Assembly: GCF_035222375.1 (NCBI RefSeq)
Contig: NC_085889.1
Coordinates: 1,116,001 to 1,180,000 of the forward strand
Direction of reading: 5' to 3'
DNA: 64,000 bases
Source of the DNA: Podospora pseudocomata
Taxonomy: Eukaryota; Ascomycota; Sordariomycetes; Sordariales; Podosporaceae
Part shown: one piece after another, positions 22,701 through 34,745 of the stretch
Layout of the letters: each line of letters starts with the position of its first letter
Numbering within the stretch: position 1 is the first letter of the stretch
Position numbers and translations under genes: made by a program
Notes under the pieces: generated by a model
The model's input: only the letters and a program-made list of their open reading frames with translations
The model's database searches: none
Told to the model about the DNA's origin: nothing

Positions 22701-25700
22701 TCCACTCATCAACTAATTCTCACGAAATCCAGGTACCTTGGGTATTGAAGCGAAAGCCTTGGATATATATCATGGGAAGCTCACTGGCACCTGGAATTTG
22801 GGTTCTCAACTATCTGTGAACGAGATCGTTTCTTGAGTTAAGCAGAGCCTTGAAGGCAGACCCAAAACTTAGAGCACGATTAGAAAGCAACAAGGCTTAG
22901 GCCGTTGTTAGCGAGCGAACCTTGAAGCCCATTCCACTGGTTTATCCAGCTAAGGTACTCAAGAGATTAAAACTTAACCCCCATACGCTGTTGAACAATG
23001 TGCATTTCTTCGCTCCGATATTGAGTATGAGCTATTGCTATCACTCGGGCGTGCGAGGTTTTAACAGACTCGAGGACAACTTAACCACCGTATTACCTAG
23101 GAACTAACCCCGGGTCCGAACTACATCCCGGAGAGATGCCCTAGTGCCAAACTTGGGATAGGGGAATGGAGATTCTAATCCTACCTTACAGACGATACAG
23201 CTAAGGTAGGTATATTGGGTCCAGGGTGGACGTATAAATCAGCTATATGCCGTACCTACTGCCTCAATAAATGCATCAAAGTCTTTCAAACAACAGGCAT
23301 AGAAAAGTCTCCTGAACATTTACCGCGCATCGTATTTAGATCAAACATAACGTCAAGTAGCACTTACGTTATCGACTTGGCGGTTGAAGTCTTTGCTATC
23401 ATGTAGATATCCTCAGCACTCTTTGTGCAAGCCCCAGCGGGAGCATACGTGTTGAGAGCTTTCTATCTAATTATTTTTATCGACTTGATAGGTACCCAAT
23501 ATTCTCCCGCAAGCCAAATAGAGCTGCTCAACAGGATGTAGTCCAAACAAGACAAGACAAGCTGGCTGCCTCACTCCTCAGCTAAAACTGTTAGTTTGGT
23601 CTTTTTCTCAGGCATAATGTTCTCTCCCATTCGTGACTTTTTGGATCTCGCGTCGGTGTGCTGCAAGGTCTCCAGCAAGACAAAACAGGATTGCTGGGCT
23701 AGAATTAAAAGTGTTGGCCTCGCCTGGTTGGGCTAATGGGTCTAGATATGTGATCGGTTACGAGCAATGGAAAGCTTACCGAGGGGCTGGTAGGTATGAA
23801 AGTCATTTTTTTATGCAAGGCGGTGGGATCCTCGACTTGGGATAAATCAAAATCAGAAAGACATCTAAAGGGGCTGTCAGTTTTCGGCATCAGACTTCGG
23901 GCAGATGGTCCACATCCGCCTCTTCAGAACTCTTGCCCAGGGCATGTGTAGGAATACCTACTTACCTACCTAGCTTTGATGTTCTGTCGGGAGGTCAAAA
24001 TCGTGTTATCGATTACGTGGCTCCTTGTAAATCGAACTTGGTTCTGTTCCTTTGTACATAGGATGTGATTCAAGGGGCTCGGTAGGTCTGAGTGATGCAA
24101 CTATCTATGGAACTTGCATTGACTGGAAAAGAATAACAGTTCCTTTTAAGTGGGAGCGGACACCTGTGTGAACACGTAGGAGAGCGACTCAGGGACGGGA
24201 TTATCAAGCCGATTACGCCTCCCTCTGGGTCTTTTGATTCATTTCCTATAGGAAAGCTCCAATGCACCTGTTCTGATCTTGTCATTGCTGTTCTGTTCCT
24301 GATTTATGACGACAACTTGTGAAGCGATATGGGCATACTTAAGAATTGTTTAGATGAGACTGCGAATTGTTTTGTTGGCTGGATGAGCTGTTACCATGGA
24401 GGGCACGGCGGGTGGTCAGATATCATCATATTGTGAGACTCTTGACGGCGAAGCCTGGGTAAAGACTAAAGCTCATCTGGACACAATGTGGAATGGTTTA
24501 CTGGAAGGATAGTCTCCAGCAAAGACTTCGCAGCGAGTCATAAGAATGATGCTCTCTGAGAGTTTGTCATAACGAATGTCTGCGCTCGGTATCTCGGCAT
24601 GTGGTGCGCCGTTGTGTTGAATGACAAATGATAGTTGTCCCTATCTACGGAAACAGGCCGGGAACACTTCTCACAATCAAGAGCTTGATCTTGAATCTGC
24701 CCCTGGATTGTGTCAAGTATAGCGGAATCATCAGCAGTTTCTCAGAGGCTGTGCGCGTCCACGTGTTGATCTACTTTCAGCTTCTCCTAGCCTCAGAGCG
24801 CATGAGATGATCATTTTCTTCCCTCTTAGTGTAATGTCCAAATCGTGGCCGTCTGCCCTATCGTCACTTGGTCGGGGTCCGAATGCAAGTTAACGACGGC
24901 TAGGCTCGCAACATCCCTGTCTTACCGGTCTGATGTGGAAGTCTTGGTCTTCGGATGAGGCTTTGAAATCAAGTCTGTGCATGCGAATGCCTAGAAGTTC
25001 CCCTCTTCTTGGCTTGCTTGATGTGTTGATGATGGGATATACCCTGTTGAGGAAACCCAACGGTTTGGTAAAGAAGTTAGTACCAAGGAGCTAGACAAAT
25101 TCACTGGCAACAGTGGACAGTGCTTTGACGTGACCTGGGAAGTAGAGACTGAATTTGGTGATGTTGGTCGCTTTATGACAATGTCCTAAGAGTACGGCAC
25201 CCTGATCTGTCTCAGCTTCGCGATCATCTCGACCTCATTTCAAGAGTCAAAACTCATGAGGTAAACCAAACTCGAGTTAAGGAGACGATGACCTTTTGAA
25301 GCTGAATCTCCGAACTTTTACAACATCGGCTAGAGCTAGCGCTGGGGTGAAGCACGGACTGGCTGTCGCGTGGCGTTGCCAGGAGTCTGTGAGCCCTGCC
25401 GACACCCCCGTGATAGTGTGCTCTGTATTACAAACCAACAACTGGAGGAGGACGTTATAACGGAAATGGTCTAGAATCGGATTGCAACAGCAGCCCGAGA
25501 AAGCCATGGCAATGCTGCGACGCTACGATCGTGGATGCCAATGTCGGCCGGAGCTTGTCACGCAGGAACGACAAGCTGGGCTCAAAGAGCAAGCTTTTCT
25601 GGTGGTCGCTCATTGCTACTCTGCGGGGCATATGAAGGCACACCGGTCAGGGAGAGAGGTGAGGGTGCTGTATGCATAAAAGCTGTGTTATGACTGTCAA

Positions 25701-28468
25701 GTTTGGGCGGGATCATTTCCACGACGGCGCAGGAGCCCGATTTGGAGCAGGTCGAGATGGTGCATGGCTCAGGGCGGCTTGTCGGGATGTTTTAGGAAAT
25801 TCTTCAGTCTGTCGTGCATCTCCTGCTGCTAGGTGCATACATCACATACAACAGATACTGGCATTTGCGTTAGCTCTGCATCTGAAATCGGAACAGTCCA
25901 ACAGTCCAACAGTCCAAGTGATGAAGTGATGAATCTGTTGAAGAAGGGGAACGCTGAGAGCGAGCGGGGTAGATCAAGTGGAGAAAGGCGGAGGCAGTGG
26001 AGAAGATCCCCCCGGGTTTGGTAATTGCGGGTCCTGTCACTGGGTTTCTCCGTTACATCGTCTCTGGACTATGCCATCCGTGCACCGCTTGGCAATGCTT
26101 GGGTACCGCCGACGCGATCTCTACAACCCTAACTTGCAACTTTGGACCTCGACCATTCATTCATCAATCACAATGCGAGTCGATTTGACAGCAGTTTGAG
26201 GGACTCCAGAATGCCTCCGATAATCGCGCACATTAGTGTACATGCGCCGCCTCCCGAGCAGCCTGTCGGCGTCCAGGATGGCAGAGGCCCGGTCGCAACG
26301 GGCAATGGTGCTGCTGCTGAAGAACACACAGAACAAAGTCCCTGCCTGAGGTGGTGAATCGGGCGGAAAGCCCGTTCGGGGCACAGCTTCTATGCATCCA
26401 CCAAGCATATCATCAAATACCGGATTACCACGCAGCATGTGGACCAGCTTGTCCAATACTCTCTGCAGCTGCCCCTCTGCGAGCAGCACAAGTCAGCCAC
26501 CTCACACCCAATTTATCCCTCATGCCTCCGGTGCATGTCAGCTCTGTCACGATGAATCCGAGCAACAATCACGACTGCTGTCCGGTGGTGCTCTAGGCAG
26601 ACGGCAGAGTCTCGACTATCGATGCTCGCCGTCACAAAAGGGTCTCGATCAAGAGATGTCACTTGCAGACGGTTGGCGCCGCACTGACGCAATATTCACA
26701 CAGGTTTGACAGTGAAGGATGGCGGTGAGACAGCCTGGGGGAGCGAGCCGATTCCCACATGGCACACCACACACCCCAACGTCGCACACCGGCCAACAAG
26801 TGAACAACGCGGGATGCTACAGCGATGCTGGCTGGGATCCAGACGTTCGTTTGGTCTGTGCGCCGACCGTGCGAGTCCAATGGTCTTGTTTCGAGAACCA
26901 GACATCAACCGAGTCCGGGATGCGAGATAGCTCCCAGTTCGAATCCAATGGTTGATGCATATATCCGATTCCTACCCATTCAAAGCTTTCACCCTCAGCT
27001 CGCCACACCCTCCTCAAGCCTATCAAGCCCCTATCAAGCCCGTCATCAACACTGGCAATCAGGTGCCTGACGTGGAAGTATCTTGGGCCTCTCACACGCG
27101 CCGAAATATCGCTGCCTTGCCACGAGGTATGCGGGTGCTGACTACGATCTGAAGAACCTCACCAGGAAAAAGAAAGCAAGCCGGCAGTGTGAGGGCTCAA
27201 GATGGGCAGCGCAGAAGCTAGACTCCTGAACAGGTAAGGCTCGATGCATCTAGCAACCTTAAGAGACCTTTTTGCGGGAAGAGGAGGGGCACGACGGTGA
27301 GCTATCACCAACTTGGACAAGTCGCTTCATCTCGTCTCCAACCCCCCATCACAGGGGGTATCCAATGACCGACGTGGTTTCGGGTTATTTTCTGGGGAAT
27401 CCTGGAGCATAACGGCCGTCCAGATAATTACACCCACAAACACAAGACTGTCGAGACCAGCCGGTGGAGTTTATGCCAGATCTTGGAGCAACATGCGGAG
27501 CACCAGGTCCGATATCTTCAACTTCAGGCCCGACCCAGCCGCATATCGTCGTCCCTCCATCTGTTGATATCGCAAACCCGATGCCCGCGTTTGGTGCGGT
27601 CCCCAAGCTGCGAGCCTGTCTACCTAGCAAGAAAGAATCATGGCGAGCAACGCCCGCAATGGCTGCTTACTCGCGCCACTGCTCATAAGGCAGGCCAGGT
27701 TCGAAGGAGCTGTAGGAGGGGAAGCATCCGTTGCACATATCGGCTTCGGCACAGACCAGAACATCAGACGACTTTTGTGAACTCTAGCCTGCGGGTAGAC
27801 ACACCAAAACCGGGATACAGGAGACTCGGCGTCGCATCAGAGAACCGTGTGGCGTCCTTAGCTGCACAAGCGGTCTTGTGGCTAACCAGGAATGGACCTT
27901 GGGGAAAAGCTGCTTCTGTCCTCCACACCCCCCTCCTTGTGTGGCCAAGGGCCTCGGACGATATGAAGGTCGACCGCGGGGCTTTTGGCAGCAGCAAAAT
28001 TCGAGGGGCACGACTGCAAATGCTCGATAGCGCTGCAGAAGAAGAGTCCGCGCTCATCTTCAACGGGGCCAATGACAAACCCCTGCGCTAACCAAGTCCC
28101 CCCCGAATCGGTTCCTGGTTGCTGGTGCTCAACATCCCGGTCTGGCTCAGTAGCACGGAGGCACAGTGGAATGGTTGTTCCTCAGCCCCCGAGTCTCTCA
28201 TAAGCGTCATCTTGACCAGTCGTGGTGGGCACCATTTCTTCTGTCAACTCTATTTTCACTCCCTCCACACTCTTTCTTCTTTACTGCAGCCCGCCTGCCG
28301 TCGCCTGGCCTCGTGCGGCCCACCAGGACCTTGAGCCCTTTCCCACGTCAACAAGTAGGTCCCTCAAGTGCCGGACACTGCGGATACATATGCGGGATCC
28401 CGCCCCGCCGTCGTGACCCTGAGTGTGGGTGTCATTGCTGAGTTCCATTCACGATCGCCTGGCCCGGG
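19760..28468. other. 8.7-kb gene-poor region
   Basis: No open frame here shows a domain, codon regularity or spliced extension. The 20.0-22.0 kb part is GC-rich with several overlapping non-coding frames. About 22.4-25.2 kb is richer in A/T and holds many TACCTA/TAGGTA-type short motifs (for example near 23201-23215 and 23951-23972). 25.3-28.1 kb is again mixed. I saw no tRNA, rRNA, terminal repeats or transposase. The last few hundred bases (about 28.1-28.4 kb, with a C/T-rich tract near 28250) probably form the promoter and leader of the GPCR gene. Confidence 0.5.
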
Positions 28469-30112
28469 ATGCCAGAAGCAACAGCCATCATGAGCACCAT
28501 GCGTGGCCTCACCGAGGCCGAGGCGAACCACATCATTGCCATCGAGCAAGGTTGCTCGGCCATCTCACTGTTGGGGTGTCTTTTCGTCCTCGTCACCTTC
28601 TCCGTCTCTGATGCCTTCCGCCAACGGGCCGTCAACCGCATGGTCTTCTACGCCACCTTTGGCAACATGTTGACGAATGTCGCCACCCTCATGACGAGAA
28701 CATATGTCGGCGACGAGAACTCGTTTGGTTGTCAGCTCCAAGGCTTCTTGATTCAAGTGTGAGCTCTACCCATGTTGCCAGTGGTTCCGTACACTGTTTA
28801 AGCTGACGAGATCCCTCTCGCAGATTTATGCAAGGCGATGCGTACTGGGCTTTGGCCATGGCCATTAATGTGTGGCTCACATTCTACCACAAGTATGACC
28901 AAAGAATGTTGAGAAGGATGGAGATCGCCTACTTTGTCTGTTGCTACGGTGTGCCATTCATTCCGGGATTCACGTTCATCTTTGCCTCAAACCAAAACGG
29001 GAGGCCATACGGCAATGCCGTCTTATGGTGCTGGCTGAGGCCCGAATGGGAGATCTACAGAATTGCGCTGTTTTACGGGCCTGTGTGGTATGTAAGCTGC
29101 CATGGTGCCTTTTGGGCGATTGCTGACAGGATTTAGGCTTTCCATCGTCGTCACAATGTTTATTTACTTGCGGGCTGGGCGCGAAATCTACCAGAAGCGA
29201 CGAAAGATGCTCAACTTCAGCTCCTCCAATGGCACTGGCACAGTAGTAGGAAACGAGCCGTTCTCACCTGTTGCAAACGAGTTCTCCACCGCCTTCAACT
29301 TCAAGACCACGGAGGTCACCCAAACCACCGAGATTATTCAGCCACCTGCCCCTATCGCAGCCGCTCACTCAAGAACAAAGTCACCAGGTGCCCCTGCCGG
29401 GGCTCAGGTCAAAGACCCCAACTTCTCTTACTCTGTCAACATTTCCGCCGATCCCTCTGCCAACGCACGTGTCTCCCTCGACGACGATGACCTCGAAGCC
29501 GCCGAAAGCCCAACCACATTGACGTCAACGATGAGCAGCACCCAAAAGGCCAAGCATGCCCGTGTGATGAGCAGCGGTGGCTTCCAGTCCACACAGATAT
29601 CCACCGGCAACTCCCCCAACCTTCACGCCCGCCGGCGCAACATGGAGAATAACAACGCGACCTGGTCATACGCCAAGTGCTCCATTCTCTTCTTCAGCGT
29701 CCTCCTCATCACATGGATCCCTTCCTCTGGAAATCGTGTCTACAGCATGGTCCACCGCGGCGAGGTCTCCAAGCCGCTCTTCTTTGCCTCGGCTTTTGTG
29801 CTACCACTTCAGGGATTTTGGAACGCAATCATTTACATGGTCACATCGTGGGCGGCGTGCAAGTCCCTCTGGGCTGCCATTATGCTCAGCCTCCCCGGCT
29901 GCTGCTCTGGGAGGAGCAGACGGATGAGCGTGGTCGAGATCACCGACGGAAAGCCGCATCATCATACGCTTCGACGGGATCAGGGGTATTCCGGGCGGCA
30001 GTCGACAGTTGGGAAGTGGGTTGGGAGCAAGAGCCTGCAGGAGGAGAGCACGAGCATGGAGGATTTGACGAGGGAGGGGAGGTCACATGCTGAGCGGACG
30101 TCGCCTGTGTAA
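28469..30112 (+). CDS. cAMP-receptor-like G-protein-coupled receptor
   Basis: Seven-helix plasma-membrane receptor of the Dictyostelium cAR-like class. These receptors signal through heterotrimeric G proteins, often in nutrient sensing or sexual development. Three exons, 28469-28758, 28824-29087 and 29137-30112, giving 509 residues. The introns are 65 and 49 nt, and both joins preserve codons (phase 2). TM1-TM2 lie in exon 1 (CSAISLLGCLFVLVTFSV), TM3-TM5 in exon 2 and early exon 3. A long Ser/Thr-rich third loop of about 160 residues follows, then TM6 (ILFFSVLLITWIPS) and TM7. The C-tail is basic and Ser-rich, suited to phosphorylation. The presence of a GH94 gene upstream recalls the Neurospora NCU09425/gpr-3 neighbourhood, so a gpr-3 orthologue is a reasonable inference. 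Confidence 0.88.
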
Positions 30113-30289
30113 TAATATTTTTTGTATTTTCTTTTTTGTTTTAGGGATGTTTTTTGGATGATGGAATGGAGGACTTTTGATGAGAGATACCCCCGCCACC
30201 GCCACCGAGGGATAGGGGTGGGATTACTACGTACAACAAATTTTCTTTTCTTGTTTTTGGATACCCCCTTTTGTTTTGGATGAAAAGAG

Positions 30290-30325
<36 letters not shown>

Positions 30326-31885
30326 TGTGTTTTGGTGCTATTGATATCAGTTGGGTGGATTATGGGGAATTGGCGGCCGCGGATATTATGATGATATGAT
30401 CATGACGGTCTCTCTCATGAAAGCATTCAATATCATTGATGAGTAACAATCCATTGAATTGTGAAAGTTTGTTTTGCTGTCACTCGCCGTCTGACTACTT
30501 TTCACCAAAAGCCACGTCATCCAATCGAGTGCATGTTTTTACGAACAGACTCTTCTGGAGCCTTTTCCAGACGTGCAGCCAGCTGTCATCAAGCCACGAC
30601 TTCCAAATGGGGATGAGCCCAGCGTCCGATTTCGGTGTCGGATGGCAGTTTGGGAGATTGGGGACACATGGATGTTGGATCATTTGGCCTTGTGGGGGTG
30701 GGTTGATAATATGTAAGAAGCAGAGTTTTTATTTTGTTGGCCCGCATAGGTAAGTAAGGTAAGCACCTGCCACTTTGTACGTAAAATGTTTTCGACTGTG
30801 AAGCCGTGATTGACGGATAGGTACGAAAAGTTTATTGGACCTTTGCAGGCACCTGAATTAAGTCCCTGTTAGTTTGAGATTGGTGGTGAGATAGGTGTTG
30901 GTCGTGGAGGGGGCTGAGCCGCTTTGCTGAGCCTCTTGAGTTGAGGCCGGGAAGTTGGGATGGGGGCGTGTAACGCTGCCATGTTGTTTGGTGCCGTTTT
31001 TGTGCGGGGACTATACCTGGGGTTTAGAGATGGGGAGGTGGGTGTTGAGTGAGGTTTGGAGTGGTCTTGACACTGGCCCCAGCCAGATCCAGTTTAGTAC
31101 CGGGTGGGTTATGGCAGGAGTGGTGTTGAGCGTTGAGTTTACGGGTTTAGGTTTGGGCCAACGAAGTTTATTATGAGGCTTCTTGTTCATGAGGTGTCTG
31201 GGTGGGGTTCTTTGGCAACGGTCAGGACCATTGAGGCTTGTTTTACGTTACGGATGCCGATTTCGGCCTTTAATTTCTTCTTTACACTTTTCCATCATAA
31301 CGTGGGTGCTGCGCAGGAAATGCATCTTGAAGGGCTGAACTCTGACTTTTGTTGTCATATCTAGGTAGAGTTTCGTGCAAGCCGTCAGTCGCTCAGTTTT
31401 GCGGGATTTGGTTAACGGTTAGTTAGGTAGGTAGGTAACGACATTGGGCTTCATGAACGCTGAAAAGTGCCACGCAGTAATCCTGCTCTGATCGGTAGAT
31501 GGGGCCAAGCCAGTCAGATCCAATAGGTCTTATGTCGCATCATGGTGGGCGAGTGAGACATACACTCGTTTTTGGCCCCCAGCTGTTTGGTGTCTCACAA
31601 GTGGAGGCGCAGCCGCATGGAGGTACAGTCAGCAGATCAAGTTTCCCAGCGGAGTGTGCTGACGACGTAGGACAAAGTGGAAAAAGGATCTGGGGAGGAG
31701 AAGGGAGGGTTACAACCCGTTTTCGGGTAGATTCCATCTGGGATGGGACGGTCGGGGTGGTCTACGGCGCTTGTTGGGTCACCGAGGTTGTTGGTTTACA
31801 TCTGGGGAGCTGCTGGGTTCTAGTGTTCTAGCGGCATAGAGAGGCACCAGTGTTCCCGAAGGGAGGAGAGGACGGAATGCCTCTC
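30113..31885. other. Intergenic, nothing recognised apart from a microsatellite
   Basis: 3' region of the GPCR gene followed by about 1.5 kb without a supportable gene. GTTAGGTAGGTAGGTAAC lies near 31420-31437, one of several TAGGTA-type motifs of the window. Confidence 0.5.
30291..30324. repeat. (TG)17 microsatellite
   Basis: Uninterrupted TG repeat of 34 bases about 180 bases downstream of the GPCR stop codon. Confidence 0.95.
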
Positions 31886-34398
31886 CTATATAATTAAATA
31901 TTCCTGCAATGCGCCATCCCTCTCGTGCTGTTCCCACTGGGCTTCGGTGCAAGCTGTTCGCTCGAGGCCACCCTTGGGACCCATAGCAACAAGGCCAGCC
32001 AACCGCCACTGCGTCTTCTTCTTCATGTCACTCAGCTTTCGCAACACCAAGTGATGGTAACATCCTGGAACAAAGACGAGTTGATCACCTGGAACGGCCT
32101 CGCCCGCTTTCAGAACGCCCATCTCACCAGCTCTAGCGTCGAAGCTATAAACCAGTGTGGTATCTTGGCCGCGGTTGTTCATCGAGAACATCGCTCTCCG
32201 AAACATGACCCCCAGCGATTCCAGGTGATTAATCGCGTAGTGTATACCTGGGAAGCTCAATGCTAAGACGAAGGCGAGCCACACCATACGCACCCTTGTC
32301 CGTCGCCAATGCCCATGCCGGAGTTCCCGCCAGACGGCCTTGAAGAAAAGACGCCATACCAGACACATCGGGTAATTCCGGTCCCAATCAGTCAGTCTCA
32401 CAGTCCAGATCTGATGTTCGATGGTGCCTTCAGGGCTGCCAACCGCAAACCATCGCTTCATGAGTGCGATGGTAGCGGTCCGCCTCGTGGCTGACACGTT
32501 TCTGAAAACAGCAGCAGAAATGACAAGTCTGCCAACATTGTCATTTTGAATTCCATGGGAAGATACAGCCATATCTCCAATTCTCGCTGCAGCGGCTGGG
32601 TGTGATCGGGCTGTGAGGTGTTGGTGATGCGCACAACGTTGATGGTTCCTCGGGTCCGTCCTTGTAGAGTAAGAGTTCTTGAATCTGTGCTGAAGTGGAA
32701 CTTGTCAGGAGGTACGTAGTCCTGACTGATTGCAAATACGTAGACATCGTCATCGGTAGGTCTGGTCCAAACCGGTGGCCAGGAGGGCGCTTGGAAATCC
32801 TGGTCAGCCATGCAGTTGGCACAATCTAGAATTGACAGTCTGCCGGTTCGAGTTCCCAGATACTGTGCCAGGTCCATGAAGAACTGAGCTTTATCGTGAC
32901 TGTCTCTGGACGAGCGAGCAATTGCCTGATGAACTTCCTTTTGGTCCTTGATAACAAACTGTGGCCGAAAGATGGGCCAGTACTGGGCGGTCCAGGTATA
33001 CGACTGGTCTCAGATGAAAAAAAGAATATAGAGCCTTGTTAATCCACGCCATAGTGCCACCAGCTGAAACCTAGTGCTATCGTGACCCAATCTCAGTACG
33101 AAGTCCGGCAGAGCTCTGTTCTTAGTTCCAACTATAGAGCCTCCCGCAATACCGAGAACACCATACCGTCGATCTTGCACATCCCGGCACTTGAAGTGGC
33201 CATTGGTCCTCAGGAGGATATACTGTAGTCTGAGTGCTAGCTTCTGCTTTCTGAACTGTTGCCTGCGCTCTTGGCCAGCAGCACGAGAGATGAGTTGAAC
33301 AAGCCATAATCTGATTAGAGAGCCTGTAGGCAACAGATCTTCCGGATAACGAAATAACTCTGTGATTTCAACAAATGTCTGCATGGCTACCGCGGAAGTG
33401 CGTTGAAGGTCAGTCATGTTATCGAACCGTTCAATCATCTTCAGCCTCATGGCGCAGTAAAGGTTATAATGACAAACGCTTTTGCCGCACTGTAGCAGGA
33501 CCCTCCCTGTGGCCAATGCCATCTCCTGTATAACCCAAAGTCTTTCCCACCACCCTCTTTTGTCGATGTCGATCAGACCGGCAACAGCTTGTTCGGCGAA
33601 TACTCTGTCCAAGTTAAATAGCCAGGAGTAGACAAAGCGCCAGCTGCCTAGTCCAGTACATACGTAAAAGGCTTTCTCAAGCTGGTGGCGTTGCAAACAG
33701 TAATCCGCTTCGCTGCAAGCGCTGTTCTCAGCAGTGATACCATGATACCCCCCAAGCCACACAACGACCTGCCAGGCATTGGCGTAGATTGCCTGCATAC
33801 GTTGAATCTGTATTCGCTTTCCCGCCTCGTCCTTTTGATTGATACACAACGCGTCGATTCAAAGTGTCCGGGAAGCCATTCACGATCGGAGATATCGAAG
33901 CGCCAGATCAAGGCTCGGTGTCACTTGCCGGTCGTCAAAGTCAAAGTCTTCAACATCAGTCGCTCGAAAGCTGTAGGCCAACCTCCACGGTTTTGTCTCG
34001 AGCATCTCATCGACAACGTCTGGTATCTGTGAGACAAACGAGTGCCACCAAAAATGCAAGTTAAAGACCATCATGGCCAATTGTAGGTTGAGCCTTAAAC
34101 TCGATTGAGCGGATGTGGTACCAGGCGAAGATGATATAGAGGCGTGTTATAACCACGGACAGCCCCTTTCGTAAGCGAGCCCTTGCCAATCTGTTGTCGG
34201 GCGGGCTTGGGGGACGGCGAAGTGCAAGATGTGGATGGTCTTCAAGTTGCTATCATCGCCCCATTGGTATGACAGAGCTTCGTATGCAGTCTTGATGTCG
34301 GGTGGTCGTATTTCCAAGACGCATCTGATTTCGTCGTCATATTCTCCGGGAAGTAGATGGACGACGCGGAATTCTTCTCCACGCAGAGTTTGATACAT
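31886..34398 (-). pseudogene. HET-domain gene with predicted membrane segments, interrupted
   Basis: The start (34398) gives a HET block YEALSYQWGDD at about residues 40-50. The second HET block, IDALCINQKDEAGKR, lies near 33800-33860 and leads into AIYANAWQVVVWLGG. The frame from 34398 to about 33010 is continuous apart from three stops: TAA at 34147-34149, TGA at 33880-33882 and TGA at 33859-33861. The last falls exactly where HET proteins carry the conserved Trp before IDA-CINQ. A downstream segment with further HET-type sequence (32458-32877) and a C-terminal frame (31886-32572) containing a hydrophobic helix (MVWLAFVLALSFPGI) lie in other frames. Some of these changes could be unannotated introns, but the stops cannot be spliced out with normal sites. 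Probably a decayed incompatibility-type gene. Confidence 0.65.
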
Positions 34399-34745
34399 GG
34401 CAATCGGGTGACACGGTGTGTCCCTCGAGTCGGCGGGTCAAAGATTCGAATCGAGGTGGTGGTTCGGGAAATGCAAAGTTCTGACGTTGAGGCTTAATAA
34501 GACATTAACGACACAGAAAAAACAACGAGGCTCGCTGCCCAGGAGCTACCCTCAGCTGTGGCGGTGGCAGAGCTCTCTTGGCGACTGCACGTTTCAGGGG
34601 ACCGGACGCTGCAGGGAAGTGCTCAGTCCAGCCTTGCGGTCTGCCTGGCCCAAAGAATGATCAACGTTGACTCACACATAAATCTATGTCAGTCGCCTGC
34701 GTTTGTTTAGGTACCTATTGCAGATGAGAGAGTTATATCGCCAAA
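34399..34745. other. Divergent promoter region between two HET genes
   Basis: About 350 bases between divergently transcribed HET genes; contains GGTACCTATTGC near 34710. No gene. Confidence 0.5.

Noticed and set aside
26925-26950. AGTTCGAATCC, like a tRNA T-arm
   Set aside because: No matching acceptor, D-arm or anticodon stem around it. The similar GATTCGAATC near 34443 also fails. No tRNA found in the window.
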